This document shows, one piece after another, positions 19,323-26,661 of a stretch of 64,000 nt of DNA (positions within the stretch are counted from its first letter, which is position 1; each line of letters starts with the position of its first letter). The stretch is taken from contig CAZDSU010000019.1 in the NCBI GenBank assembly GCA_964508135.1, positions 30,303-94,302 on the forward strand, written 5' to 3'. The DNA comes from UBA6168 sp964508135 (GTDB lineage: Bacteria > Bacteroidota > Bacteroidia > Chitinophagales > Saprospiraceae). The notes below the pieces were generated by a model, which made no database searches, was not told the DNA's origin, and saw nothing but the letters and a program-made list of their open reading frames with translations. Position numbers and translations under genes: made by a program.

Positions 19323-19556
19323 CCGTTATCGTGATCACGACAACGGAACAAAATCAAGCCTTTCAAACCGATACGGGAATCCCCGTATCGGTTTTCAATT
19401 TTGAATTTCAAGACCGTTATGCAGATCTGCATATCGGAACAAAACCAAGCCTTTCAAGCCGTTATGGGAATTCCCATAACGGAACAAAATCAAGCCTTCC
19501 AACCCCGATGCGGGAATTCCCGCAACGGAACAACCATCGATATTCACATTCGAATA
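19323..19556 (-). repeat. Array of variable palindromic cassettes upstream of the KilA-N gene
   Basis: Five 24-bp palindromes start at 19323, 19368, 19414, 19459 and 19505 (spacing 45, 46, 45, 46), plus a sixth less perfect one at about 19533-19556. Ends are constant (CCG/CGG) while the cores vary, and mostly vary in a paired manner. Spacers read AACAAAATCAAGCCTTTCAA with small changes, except one between the second and third units. Read on the minus strand, the units encode RCRDHDNG, RYGDSRIG, RYADLHNG, RYGNSHNG, RCGNSRIG and RYSNVNI. The array is not a CRISPR: the spacer is the constant part and the repeat is the variable part. Confidence 0.9.
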
Positions 19557-19564
19557 TCGCTCTC

Positions 19565-21061
19565 TCACCGCCCCTTCATCCACCTTTTTATCGGCTCCAC
19601 AAACGTATCAATATCCCCTGCCCCAATCGTCATCACCACGTCCAAGTCTCTGGTTTTCAGCACCTCCAGCACGTTTGCTTTTGTTGCCAATACCCGGTTC
19701 GGGTTCTTCATCTTGTCAAAAACGATTTCCGAAGTCACGCCCGGTATCGGTAGTTCCCGTGCGGGATAAATATCCATCAAGATGATGTCGTCCAATTTGT
19801 CAAGTTCCTCAGCGAAGCCGTCCTGAAAGTCCCTCGTTCGGGAGTACAAGTGCGGCTGGAAGATGCCTGTGATATGCCGACCGGGGAACAGTTCCCGTGC
19901 CGCCTGCACCGCCGCCCGGATTTCCGTCGGGTGGTGTGCGTAGTCGTCAATAAACACCGTCCGCTCGTCCCGATAGACGAACTCGAACCTGCGCTTGATG
20001 CCCTTGAAAGTGATGAGCGCCTTGCGGATGGCCTTCTCCCCAACCCCCAGTTGCAGTGCCACGGCGATGGCAGCGGTTGCGTTTTCGATGTTGTGCCGCC
20101 CCGCCATTGCGAAGCGGATATTGGAAATTTGGAAATTGGAAATTGGGGCTGCCGAATTTCCAATTTCCAATTTCTCAATTTCCGATTTTCCCTCGTAGCT
20201 CCGGCCCTTACCGCCCCCACTTGTGGCAGGGAGAGCCTCCCAACTCCGGCCAGAGGCCGGAGCTACGAAGTCAAATACGAAACAGCCATCCTCCACACGG
20301 ATGTTTTCTGAGCGATATGTGCCTGACCCTAAGCCAAAAGTGAAATACGCAACTCGGTTGGAATTTTCAATCGTTTGATTTTCAAAGTGTTGCGTAAGTT
20401 CTTCCTTAATAAAAACCTTGCCATTCGGCTTCGTTTTTTTAAGAAACTCCTTAAATCCGGTCTCGGCCACATCTTCAGCCTTTCCATAGATGTCAAGATG
20501 GTCGGGGTCCATGCTCATCAGCACGGAGATTTCCGGCGAAAGTTGGAGGAAGCTGCGGTCGTACTCGTCCGCCTCGACCACCACCCAATCGCTGTCGCCA
20601 CCCACGTAGTTCGAGCGCAGGTTCTGCGCAATGCCGCCCAAAAAGGCCGTGCAACGAACTCCTCCCGTCCACAACAAATGCGTCACGAGGGAGGAGGTCG
20701 TTGTTTTCCCATGGGTGCCAGCCACGGCAATCGTGCGCTGGCTCCGGCTGATGATGCCAAGCACTTCCGCCCGTTTTTTCAGTGGGATGCCACTGTTTTG
20801 AAAACGCAGCAGTTCCTCAAAATCACGGGGAATGGCTGGCGTCCAGACCACCAAATCAAGCCCGGCGGGAATTTTCTTCAAATCCGCCGTGCCATAATGA
20901 ACCTTCATGCCCTCCTTCACCAACTTTTTGGTGAGGGACGTCTCTGTTTTATCGTAGCCGTGTACCTCGACGCCCTTCATCTTGAAATACCTCGCAAGTG
21001 CGCTCATGCCGATGCCACCGATGCCGAGGAAATAGATTTTTTTGATGTCGTCGAGGTTCAT
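19565..21061 (-). CDS. murC: UDP-N-acetylmuramate--L-alanine ligase MurC
   Basis: ATP-dependent cytoplasmic ligase adding L-alanine to UDP-MurNAc. Visible are the N-terminal Rossmann motif FLGIGGIGMSALARYF, the P-loop AVAGTHGKTTTSSLV, the SDWVVVEADEYDRSFL segment, GRHNIENATAAIAVA and YAHHPTEIRAA. The protein has 498 residues, about 40 more than usual. The excess is a stretch at about residues 264-313 (between CFVFDFV and NIRFAMAGRHN) encoded by two inverted-repeat elements; the frame stays open across them. The insertion lies just before the conserved GRHN segment in the central domain and may form a surface loop. Function is probably retained because no second murC is seen, though only this window is visible. 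Confidence 0.95.
   Translation of the reverse strand: MNLDDIKKIYFLGIGGIGMSALARYFKMKGVEVHGYDKTETSLTKKLVKEGMKVHYGTADLKKIPAGLDLVVWTPAIPRDFEELLRFQNSGIPLKKRAEVLGIISRSQRTIAVAGTHGKTTTSSLVTHLLWTGGVRCTAFLGGIAQNLRSNYVGGDSDWVVVEADEYDRSFLQLSPEISVLMSMDPDHLDIYGKAEDVAETGFKEFLKKTKPNGKVFIKEELTQHFENQTIENSNRVAYFTFGLGSGTYRSENIRVEDGCFVFDFVAPASGRSWEALPATSGGGKGRSYEGKSEIEKLEIGNSAAPISNFQISNIRFAMAGRHNIENATAAIAVALQLGVGEKAIRKALITFKGIKRRFEFVYRDERTVFIDDYAHHPTEIRAAVQAARELFPGRHITGIFQPHLYSRTRDFQDGFAEELDKLDDIILMDIYPARELPIPGVTSEIVFDKMKNPNRVLATKANVLEVLKTRDLDVVMTIGAGDIDTFVEPIKRWMKGR
20121..20268. repeat. Two hairpin elements inserted in frame in murC
   Basis: First element: GGAAATT-type 7-bp units at about 20122-20146 face complementary units at 20154-20183. 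Second element: 13-bp arms CGTAGCTCCGGCC (20194-20206) and its reverse complement (20256-20268), with a smaller CTCCGGCC/GGCCGGAG hairpin inside. Together they account for the extra residues of MurC. Confidence 0.85.
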
Positions 21062-21078
21062 TTATTTTGTCCGTTGTC

Positions 21079-21161
21079 GCCGCATTTGTCGCTCGTGAAG
21101 GCTAACTCTGTTAGAGTTCAGAACTCTAACAGAGTTAGCCTTAAAGAGCGACAAATGCGGC
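21079..21161. repeat. Nested palindrome between murG and murC
   Basis: A 45-bp hairpin (21098-21142; 21-bp arms, loop CAG) of sequence AAGGCTAACTCTGTTAGAGTT and its complement is enclosed by outer arms GCCGCATTTGTCGCTC (21079-21094) and complement (21146-21161). The 45 bases are free of stop codons in one frame. Confidence 0.9.
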
Positions 21162-21189
21162 ACATAGCGCTGTTTATGTCACAGCATTT

Positions 21190-22287
21190 TCACGCTTTTA
21201 TCAATTTCAAAATCACCTTCGCAATCTCCTCCGCCGCATTCGGCTTAGCCAATTGCTTGATGTTTTCGCCCAAGCGTTTGCCCAATTCCACATTCGCCAA
21301 CACTTCCAACGCTGTCCAAAGCAACCGCTCCTTTGCCTCCACATCCTTCACCATCAGCGCCGCCTGTTTTTCCACCAGTGCCAAAGCGTTCTTCGTCTGG
21401 TGGTCTTCGGTCACGTTCGGCGATGGGACGAGGATGGCCGGCTTTCCGACCAGGCACATCTCCGAAATGGAGAGCGCCCCTGCCCTGCCGATGACCAAGT
21501 CTGCTGCGGCGTAGGCCAAATCCATCCGGTCAATGAACGGTCGAGCCTGCACGTTGGGCAACTTTGCCGTGTCGCACTGGCCGTAGCTGTCGGCGTAAAA
21601 CTTGCCAATTTGCCAAAGAACTTGCACGTCCGAGCGCTCACGAAGCAATGCGGTGTTTGTTGCCAATGCTTCATTCAAAGACCTCGCACCACCGCTACCT
21701 CCGAAGACGAAAATCGTCTTTTTGGATTTGTCCAATTGAAAGTAGTCCAAGCCCTCGTTGCGCTTGCCTTCGAGGTTTTGAAAAACTTCCGAGCGAACCG
21801 GGTTGCCCGTCAGCACGATTTTTTCCTTCGGAAAAAACCGGTCCATACCGTCGTAGGCCACGCAGATTTTGGCGGCTTTTTTTGCCAAAATCCAGTTGGT
21901 GACGCCGGGGAAACCGTTCTGCTCTTGCAGCACCATCGGGATGCCCGCTGCCCCTGCTGCGTTCATCACTGGGCCGCTTGCGTAACCGCCGACCCCCACT
22001 ACCACATCTGGCCGGAAGCGTCGGACGATTTGCCTCGCTTTCAAACTACTGGCGATGAGCTTGAACGGGAACAAGAGGTTCTGCAATGTCAATTTCCGCT
22101 GGAAGCCGCTAATCCAAAGTCCTTCGATTTGGTAGCCTGCGGCAGGAACTTTTTCCATCTCCAGTTTGCCCTCTGCCCCGACGAAAAGTAGCTCGGCATC
22201 AGGGCGGATTTTTTTAATCGCATCGGCGATGGCGATGGCGGGAAAAACATGCCCGCCTGTACCGCCGCCGCTAATTATTATTCTCAT
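21190..22287 (-). CDS. murG: UDP-GlcNAc transferase MurG
   Basis: Membrane-associated glycosyltransferase (GT28) that makes lipid II from lipid I, 365 residues. The N-terminal glycine-rich motif ISGGGTGGHVFPAIAIADAI, the GVGGYASGPVMNAA segment and the C-terminal donor-site region VFGGSGGARSLNEA, AADLVIGRAGALSISEM are all present. It lies between ftsW and murC in the usual order. Confidence 0.97.
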   Translation of the reverse strand: MRIIISGGGTGGHVFPAIAIADAIKKIRPDAELLFVGAEGKLEMEKVPAAGYQIEGLWISGFQRKLTLQNLLFPFKLIASSLKARQIVRRFRPDVVVGVGGYASGPVMNAAGAAGIPMVLQEQNGFPGVTNWILAKKAAKICVAYDGMDRFFPKEKIVLTGNPVRSEVFQNLEGKRNEGLDYFQLDKSKKTIFVFGGSGGARSLNEALATNTALLRERSDVQVLWQIGKFYADSYGQCDTAKLPNVQARPFIDRMDLAYAAADLVIGRAGALSISEMCLVGKPAILVPSPNVTEDHQTKNALALVEKQAALMVKDVEAKERLLWTALEVLANVELGKRLGENIKQLAKPNAAEEIAKVILKLIKA

Positions 22288-22365
22288 GGTCGTTGTTCTG
22301 GTTCGCTCGGTTTACTAGTGGTTGATAAAAGTTGATGAGGGTTGATTAGTGCCTTTTACAACTTT

Positions 22366-23775
22366 TCATTTCCGGTTTTGACCTCCACCTTGATTTCCAC
22401 CTCCCTTATTTTGGCCACCGCCGCCTTGGTTCCCACCGCCTCCGCCTCGATGCTGGCCACCACCTTGGTAGCCGCCGCCCTTGTTTTGCCCACCGCCACC
22501 TTGATATCCTCCACCTCTGTTTTGGCCACCGCCGCCTTGATTTCCACCACTCTGCGAGGTGCCACCACTGCCTTGTGGCGGTTGGTTGGTTTGCCCACCG
22601 CCAGTGGTTGCCACTGCGGCCTCCGTTGCCAACGCCGACTGTGCCGCCGCTGCCTCAATGTAGCGGCTCACACTGAGGATGATGCCAAAGAAAATGCAAG
22701 TGAAAAGCACCGACGTTCCACCCCAAGAAACCATCGGCAGCGTGAGGCCGCCGACTGGCACGAGGTGTACGGAGATGGCCATGTTTGCCAATGCCTGCAC
22801 CACGATGTTGAGGCTCAAACCCAGTGCGACCATCGCCCCAAATGATTTTTCGCTGATGGTCACAAGCCTTGTAACCCGGAAAAACAGCATGACGTAGAGC
22901 GAGAGGAGCAAGAAGCTGCCAATCAGGCCGTATTCTTCGCAAAAAACGGCGAAGATGAAGTCGGCATAGGGTGTGGGCAGGTAGTTTCGCTGGATGCTGT
23001 TGCCGGGGCCGCTGCCAATCCACTCACCATTTGCGATGGCGATTTTTGCTTGTTGGTTTTGGAACGAACCTTCGGGGTTGTTCCAGAAGTCCTGTACACG
23101 GCTTATCCAAGTGTCCACCCGCACTACGTCCGGTGCGAACTTGTGGACGACAATCAGAAATGCAAATAGCACGATGGCCAGCAAAACAAGCAAGAACATG
23201 AACTTGAAGTCCACCCGACCAATGAACATCATGGCAAAGCAAGTGACGAACAACACGATGGCTGTGCTCAAATCCGCTGGCGCAATCAATCCGCAGATGA
23301 TGATGATCGGCAGGATGATGGGCATGAACGCCTTGTTGAAGTCCTTGATATAGTCCTTGTGCCGGGTGATTTCACGGGACACAAGGAGTATGAGCGCCAG
23401 CTTCGCAAAGTCAGAGGTTTGGAAGGTCAGGTTGATGAACGGAATTTCAATCCAGCGCCGGGCGTGGTTGATGTCCTTGCCAAAAGCGAGCGTGAAAACG
23501 AGCAAGCCGAAGGCAATCAGCCAGAGCCAAGGCGCCATTTTCATGAAGCGCATGTACGGCGTCAAGTAGGCCAAATATGCCAGGAACAAGCCGAAGCCGA
23601 GGATGACGACGTGCTTCATCAGGTAGCCCGTGGTGTTGCCACCACTGAGCTTGTAGGCGATGGTGCCGGTGCTGCTGTACACGGTCAGGATGCTGAAAAT
23701 GCTCAACACCGCCAGTATCATCCAGATGACACGGTCGCCCCTTAATTCTGCGTAAAGTCTGGCTCCGAAGTTCAC
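22366..23775 (-). CDS. ftsW: Septal peptidoglycan polymerase FtsW with Gly-rich tail
   Basis: SEDS-family lipid II polymerase, partner of FtsI. About ten membrane segments are evident in residues 1-370 with family signatures ARRWIEIPFINLTFQTSDFAKLAL, APADLSTAIV and PVGGLTLPMVSWGGTSVLFT. Homologues end soon after the last helix. Here about 95 further residues follow, made of repeats such as GGGGQNKGGGYQGGG and GGNQGGGGQN, rich in Gly, Gln and Asn with a few Arg/Lys. The tail would be cytoplasmic and disordered. The start is ATG 23775 (MNFGARLYAELRGDRVIWM). Confidence 0.95.
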   Translation of the reverse strand: MNFGARLYAELRGDRVIWMILAVLSIFSILTVYSSTGTIAYKLSGGNTTGYLMKHVVILGFGLFLAYLAYLTPYMRFMKMAPWLWLIAFGLLVFTLAFGKDINHARRWIEIPFINLTFQTSDFAKLALILLVSREITRHKDYIKDFNKAFMPIILPIIIICGLIAPADLSTAIVLFVTCFAMMFIGRVDFKFMFLLVLLAIVLFAFLIVVHKFAPDVVRVDTWISRVQDFWNNPEGSFQNQQAKIAIANGEWIGSGPGNSIQRNYLPTPYADFIFAVFCEEYGLIGSFLLLSLYVMLFFRVTRLVTISEKSFGAMVALGLSLNIVVQALANMAISVHLVPVGGLTLPMVSWGGTSVLFTCIFFGIILSVSRYIEAAAAQSALATEAAVATTGGGQTNQPPQGSGGTSQSGGNQGGGGQNRGGGYQGGGGQNKGGGYQGGGQHRGGGGGNQGGGGQNKGGGNQGGGQNRK

Positions 23776-23780
23776 GGCTT

Positions 23781-23879
23781 TTTAATGATAAATGATGAAT
23801 GATAAATGATGAATGGGTGACGAAGAATGATGCTCGGCGTGCCGATATTCATGATTCATCATTTATCATTCATCATTTC
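23781..23879. repeat. Inverted 7-bp repeats between murD and ftsW, overlapping the murD end
   Basis: ATGATAA/ATGATGA-type units at 23781-23814 face complementary units at 23847-23879. The right arm contains the murD stop codon and encodes its last residues (EMMNDK). Confidence 0.8.
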
Positions 23880-25181
23880 AAGAACAGCGGCTTTGAATTG
23901 ATTGCCCCTGTCTTCGTAATTTTTGAACAAATCAAAACTCGCACACGCCGGACTGAGCAGCACCACGTCGCCGCTTTCGGCGTAAATGGTGGCTCGCTCT
24001 ACCGCTTCTTTAGCGCTGCGGGCTTCTTCAATATTTTTCAAAATCGGTGAAAAAACACCGCGCAATTTCTGGTTGTCCACCCCAAGGCAAATGAGTGCTT
24101 TCACTTTCTGCCTCACGAGGTCTTCGATGGGGCTGTAATCGTTGCCCTTGTCGGTGCCGCCCGCAATCCAGACCACTTGTTTTTCCATCGCTTGCAGGGC
24201 GTAAAAAACGGAATCCACGTTGGTCGCCTTGCTGTCGTTGAAGTACTCGATGCCGTTGATTTCAGCGACAAACTCCAGGCGGTGCGGGTCGTTCACGAAC
24301 GTGTTCAAGCCTTCTTGAATCGCCTCGTCGCTAACGCCCACTGCCTTTGCAGCATGGATGGCACAGCTTGCATTGAAAAAATTGTGCGGGCCTTTCAACC
24401 TGCAATTGGTCATATCGTACTCCGAACCTGCGACTACCAACTTTTTGGTGCTATCGAAATGGGTCGGGACTTCAAGCACTCTTGGCCCTTCAGATTTAGG
24501 AAAACTTTGAGTTTTCCTAAATCTCACGATTTCGGAGTCGTCGGCATTGGTGATGAGCAAATCCTCTTTCTGTTGGTTCATGGCGATGCGGAACTTCGAG
24601 CGCACGTAGTTCTCCATTTTGTACTCGTACCTGTCCAGGTGGTCAGGCGTAATGTTGAGCAAAATGGCGATGTGCGGTCGGAAGGTCACGATGCCGTCCA
24701 ACTGGAAACTGCTCAGCTCCAGCACGTGGTAATCGTACTTGTTCTCGATGATGTTCCGGGCGAAACTGTACCCTACGTTGCCTCCGATGGCTGTGTTGAA
24801 GCCCGCTGTTTTGAGCAGGTGGTGGGCCAGCCTGGTGGTGGTAGTTTTCCCGTTACTCCCCGTAATGCCAATGATGGTGGCCGACGTGTGCCGGCCCGCA
24901 AATTCAATTTCAGAAATCACTGGCTTGCCCAGGCGACGGAGTTCTGCGATGGGGGGGAGTCCGTCAGGAATGCCGGGGCTTTTGATGATTTCATCAGCCT
25001 CAAATATGCTTGTCCATGTGTGTTTGCCTTCCTCGTATGGAATGCCTTTATCTAGAAGTTCTGCCTTGTAATTTTCCTTCAAACTGCCACCATCCGAGAG
25101 GAAAACCTCGTGGCCGAGGTGCTTGGCCAAAAGTGCCGCGCCTGTGCCGCTTTCTCCGCCTCCGAGGATGGCAATTTTCAT
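23859..25181 (-). CDS. murD: UDP-N-acetylmuramoylalanine--D-glutamate ligase MurD
   Basis: ATP-dependent ligase of 440 residues. Motifs: AILGGGESGTGAALLAKHLG (N-terminal domain), IIGITGSNGKTTTTRLAHHLL (P-loop), LELSSFQLD, LNITPDHLDRY, GPHNFFNASCAIHAA and YFNDSKATNVDSV, then ALLSPACASFDLFKNYEDRG-type C-terminus (LLSPACASFDLF). Residues about 220-230 (RFRKTQSFPKS) are encoded exactly by a 33-bp palindrome. The last few residues are encoded by the adjoining 7-bp repeat element. It lies upstream of ftsW; a three-gene toxin-like module separates it from mraY. Confidence 0.96.
   Translation of the reverse strand: MKIAILGGGESGTGAALLAKHLGHEVFLSDGGSLKENYKAELLDKGIPYEEGKHTWTSIFEADEIIKSPGIPDGLPPIAELRRLGKPVISEIEFAGRHTSATIIGITGSNGKTTTTRLAHHLLKTAGFNTAIGGNVGYSFARNIIENKYDYHVLELSSFQLDGIVTFRPHIAILLNITPDHLDRYEYKMENYVRSKFRIAMNQQKEDLLITNADDSEIVRFRKTQSFPKSEGPRVLEVPTHFDSTKKLVVAGSEYDMTNCRLKGPHNFFNASCAIHAAKAVGVSDEAIQEGLNTFVNDPHRLEFVAEINGIEYFNDSKATNVDSVFYALQAMEKQVVWIAGGTDKGNDYSPIEDLVRQKVKALICLGVDNQKLRGVFSPILKNIEEARSAKEAVERATIYAESGDVVLLSPACASFDLFKNYEDRGNQFKAAVLEMMNDK
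24492..24524. repeat. 33-bp palindrome (15-3-15) in frame in murD
   Basis: AGATTTAGGAAAACT, loop TTG, then the exact reverse complement. It is 33 bases long, so it adds 11 codons without shifting the frame. Four other 33-bp hairpins of the same design lie in intergenic DNA of this window. Confidence 0.9.
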
Positions 25182-25218
25182 GCGTTTGTTCGTGTTTGTT
25201 TTGGTTAAAAAGCCTCGT

Positions 25219-25554
25219 TTACAGTTCCAATAGCTTCGTTATTTCTTCTTTCAAAATGGGCAAATATTTGTTGACGATGCCCCAAACTATTTCGTCAGAA
25301 ACCGTATCGTAACCATGAATAAATCGGTTACGGGTGTCCACGATTTTTCGTGAATTGGTTATTTCAATCTCTGGGTTTTCTTTCAAAACCCTGTTCATTG
25401 CCTCGCCAATTATTTCAATGTTCCGTTCGATGGCCCGTTTGGTTTTCAAGTCTTTTTTGTACTCAAAAAAATCCCGTTTTTCAGGCAAAAAAGCATTGAT
25501 TTCGTCAATTGCCTTGTCAATATCTTCGAGCCAAGTTTTAGCTTCCTCTTTCAT
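25219..25554 (-). CDS. HEPN-domain (DUF86/HepT-like) protein
   Basis: About 111 residues from MKEEAKTWLEDIDKAIDEI. The all-helical composition and the motif R-N-R-F-I-H (RNRFIHGYD) match the catalytic R-x4-H of HEPN ribonucleases of the HepT/DUF86 type, which form toxin-antitoxin pairs with MNT nucleotidyltransferases. The start at 25554 overlaps the preceding MNT gene by 17 bases, indicating translational coupling. It lies between murD and the MNT gene. Confidence 0.85.
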   Translation of the reverse strand: MKEEAKTWLEDIDKAIDEINAFLPEKRDFFEYKKDLKTKRAIERNIEIIGEAMNRVLKENPEIEITNSRKIVDTRNRFIHGYDTVSDEIVWGIVNKYLPILKEEITKLLEL

Positions 25555-25984
25555 AGACGAGCTTTTTGGTGGCGTCAATATTCTTTCTCAAGTTCGAATT
25601 TCGGATAGCCTGTTCTTCCAGCAAATCCACCTCACGTTGAAGTAGTTTTTCCAGTTCAAATTTTAGCTCGAAGTAGTTGTCGGCGTAATCAATCGGGTCA
25701 ACTTCTTCGAACTTTACGAGGAAGTCCATGTCACTTTGTTCGTTGAATTTTGAGGTTACAACAGAGCCAAAAGCGAACAATTGATGGACATTATGTGCTA
25801 GACAGAGGTTCGTCAACTTTACCGCTTTGTCAAAAAACAACCCAAGTTGATTGAGTTTTATGTCCAAGCCGAGTTTGCGATTTTCAAACATTGCCTGCCT
25901 TACTGCCTTATTACCAATTTGCTCCAACTTGGTCATTTCCAAGTAGATATTTTCACCACTCAATTTTTCAACCTCTCTTATCAT
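25538..25984 (-). CDS. MNT nucleotidyltransferase fused to a zeta-associated antitoxin-like N-terminus
   Basis: The 148-residue product has two parts. Residues about 45-148 are a minimal nucleotidyltransferase with the signature G-S-x10-D-x-D (FGSVVTSKFNEQSDMDFLVKF), as in MntA antitoxins that AMPylate HEPN toxins. Residues 1-43 (MIREVEKLSGENIYLEMTKLEQIGNKAVRQAMFENRKLGL) resemble the short proteins that follow zeta-type kinases in Bacteroidota and end in ...AVxxAxxENRKLGIP. The start codon overlaps the zeta gene stop by 4 bases, and the 3' end overlaps the HEPN gene. Whether the fusion is natural or the result of a deletion cannot be told. Confidence 0.78.
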   Translation of the reverse strand: MIREVEKLSGENIYLEMTKLEQIGNKAVRQAMFENRKLGLDIKLNQLGLFFDKAVKLTNLCLAHNVHQLFAFGSVVTSKFNEQSDMDFLVKFEEVDPIDYADNYFELKFELEKLLQREVDLLEEQAIRNSNLRKNIDATKKLVYERGS

Positions 25985-26547
25985 AGCAATTCCTTGAATT
26001 TTAGCAGTAAGACTTCATTTTCGGTAGTTTGCTCGTCAAATTGCCCAATCGCAACTTTTTCAAACCCACCTAACCCATTATAAAACAGGGCCCACCAATC
26101 AACTTGCCCCCTAAAATTGTCCCAGAAATTATGCAAACTTCGGTCAAACCTCCTTTTCACATCTTCTTCAGGCACTTCATGGCCGCCTTTTACAATTCTA
26201 ACTTTTACCCTTTCAAAACACAATTCTGCACTATCAAGAAAAATGTAAATCAAGGTTATTTTATAGCCCAACCCTTTCGCCCGCTTCGCAACCTTATTGA
26301 TGTACGAACCTGACAAGGTTGTTTCAACCACAATACTTTGCTGATTCTCAAGCACTTGGTCCAGCCTTTCAAAAAACACCCGCCCAGCTGCAATCATCGG
26401 GCTTGGGTCTCCGGCATCTGCCAACGTTTTGGCGATGTCGTCTGCGTTCAAAAAATCAAAGCCGTACTCGGCGACGTAGGGCCTGGCGAAGGTTGTTTTT
26501 CCAACGCCGTTGGCTCCGGCTATGATGATGAAGTCGGGCATGGTCAT
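25981..26547 (-). CDS. Zeta-toxin-like P-loop kinase
   Basis: About 188 residues beginning MTMPDFIIIAGANGVGKTTFARPY, a Walker A motif followed by FLNADDIAKTLAD and VVETTLSGSYI, the pattern of zeta/UDP-sugar kinase-like toxins. These phosphorylate UDP-activated sugars needed for peptidoglycan, which is notable for a gene lodged between mraY and murD. ATG 26547 or 26541 are likely starts; an upstream TTG (26559) lies inside a palindrome. The gene overlaps the downstream antitoxin/MNT gene by 4 bases. Confidence 0.82.
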   Translation of the reverse strand: MTMPDFIIIAGANGVGKTTFARPYVAEYGFDFLNADDIAKTLADAGDPSPMIAAGRVFFERLDQVLENQQSIVVETTLSGSYINKVAKRAKGLGYKITLIYIFLDSAELCFERVKVRIVKGGHEVPEEDVKRRFDRSLHNFWDNFRGQVDWWALFYNGLGGFEKVAIGQFDEQTTENEVLLLKFKELL

Positions 26548-26556
26548 TTTAACTAT

Positions 26557-26656
26557 CAATTTCCTGACATCAGGAAATTGTTTAGCAAAACAATTACAAA
26601 TTCTAAATCATTGATTATCAGTGCATTCATCATTTTACTGACATCAGTAAAATGAT
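26557..26656. repeat. Pair of 24-bp palindromes beside the zeta gene
   Basis: 26557-26580 (CAATTTCCTGA-CA-complement) and 26631-26654 (CATTTTACTGA-CA-complement). In one frame they encode QFPDIRKL and HFTDISKM, matching the class of palindromes at 30936-31021 and 32138-32223. Confidence 0.85.
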
Positions 26657-26661
26657 ACCTC

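Noticed and set aside
19323..19556. CRISPR array
   Set aside because: The constant part is the short linker and the variable part is a palindrome; no cas gene and no unique non-palindromic spacers are present.
19331..19769. Plus-strand frames across the cassette array
   Set aside because: They arise because palindromic units are open in both directions; no start, signal or domain supports a gene.
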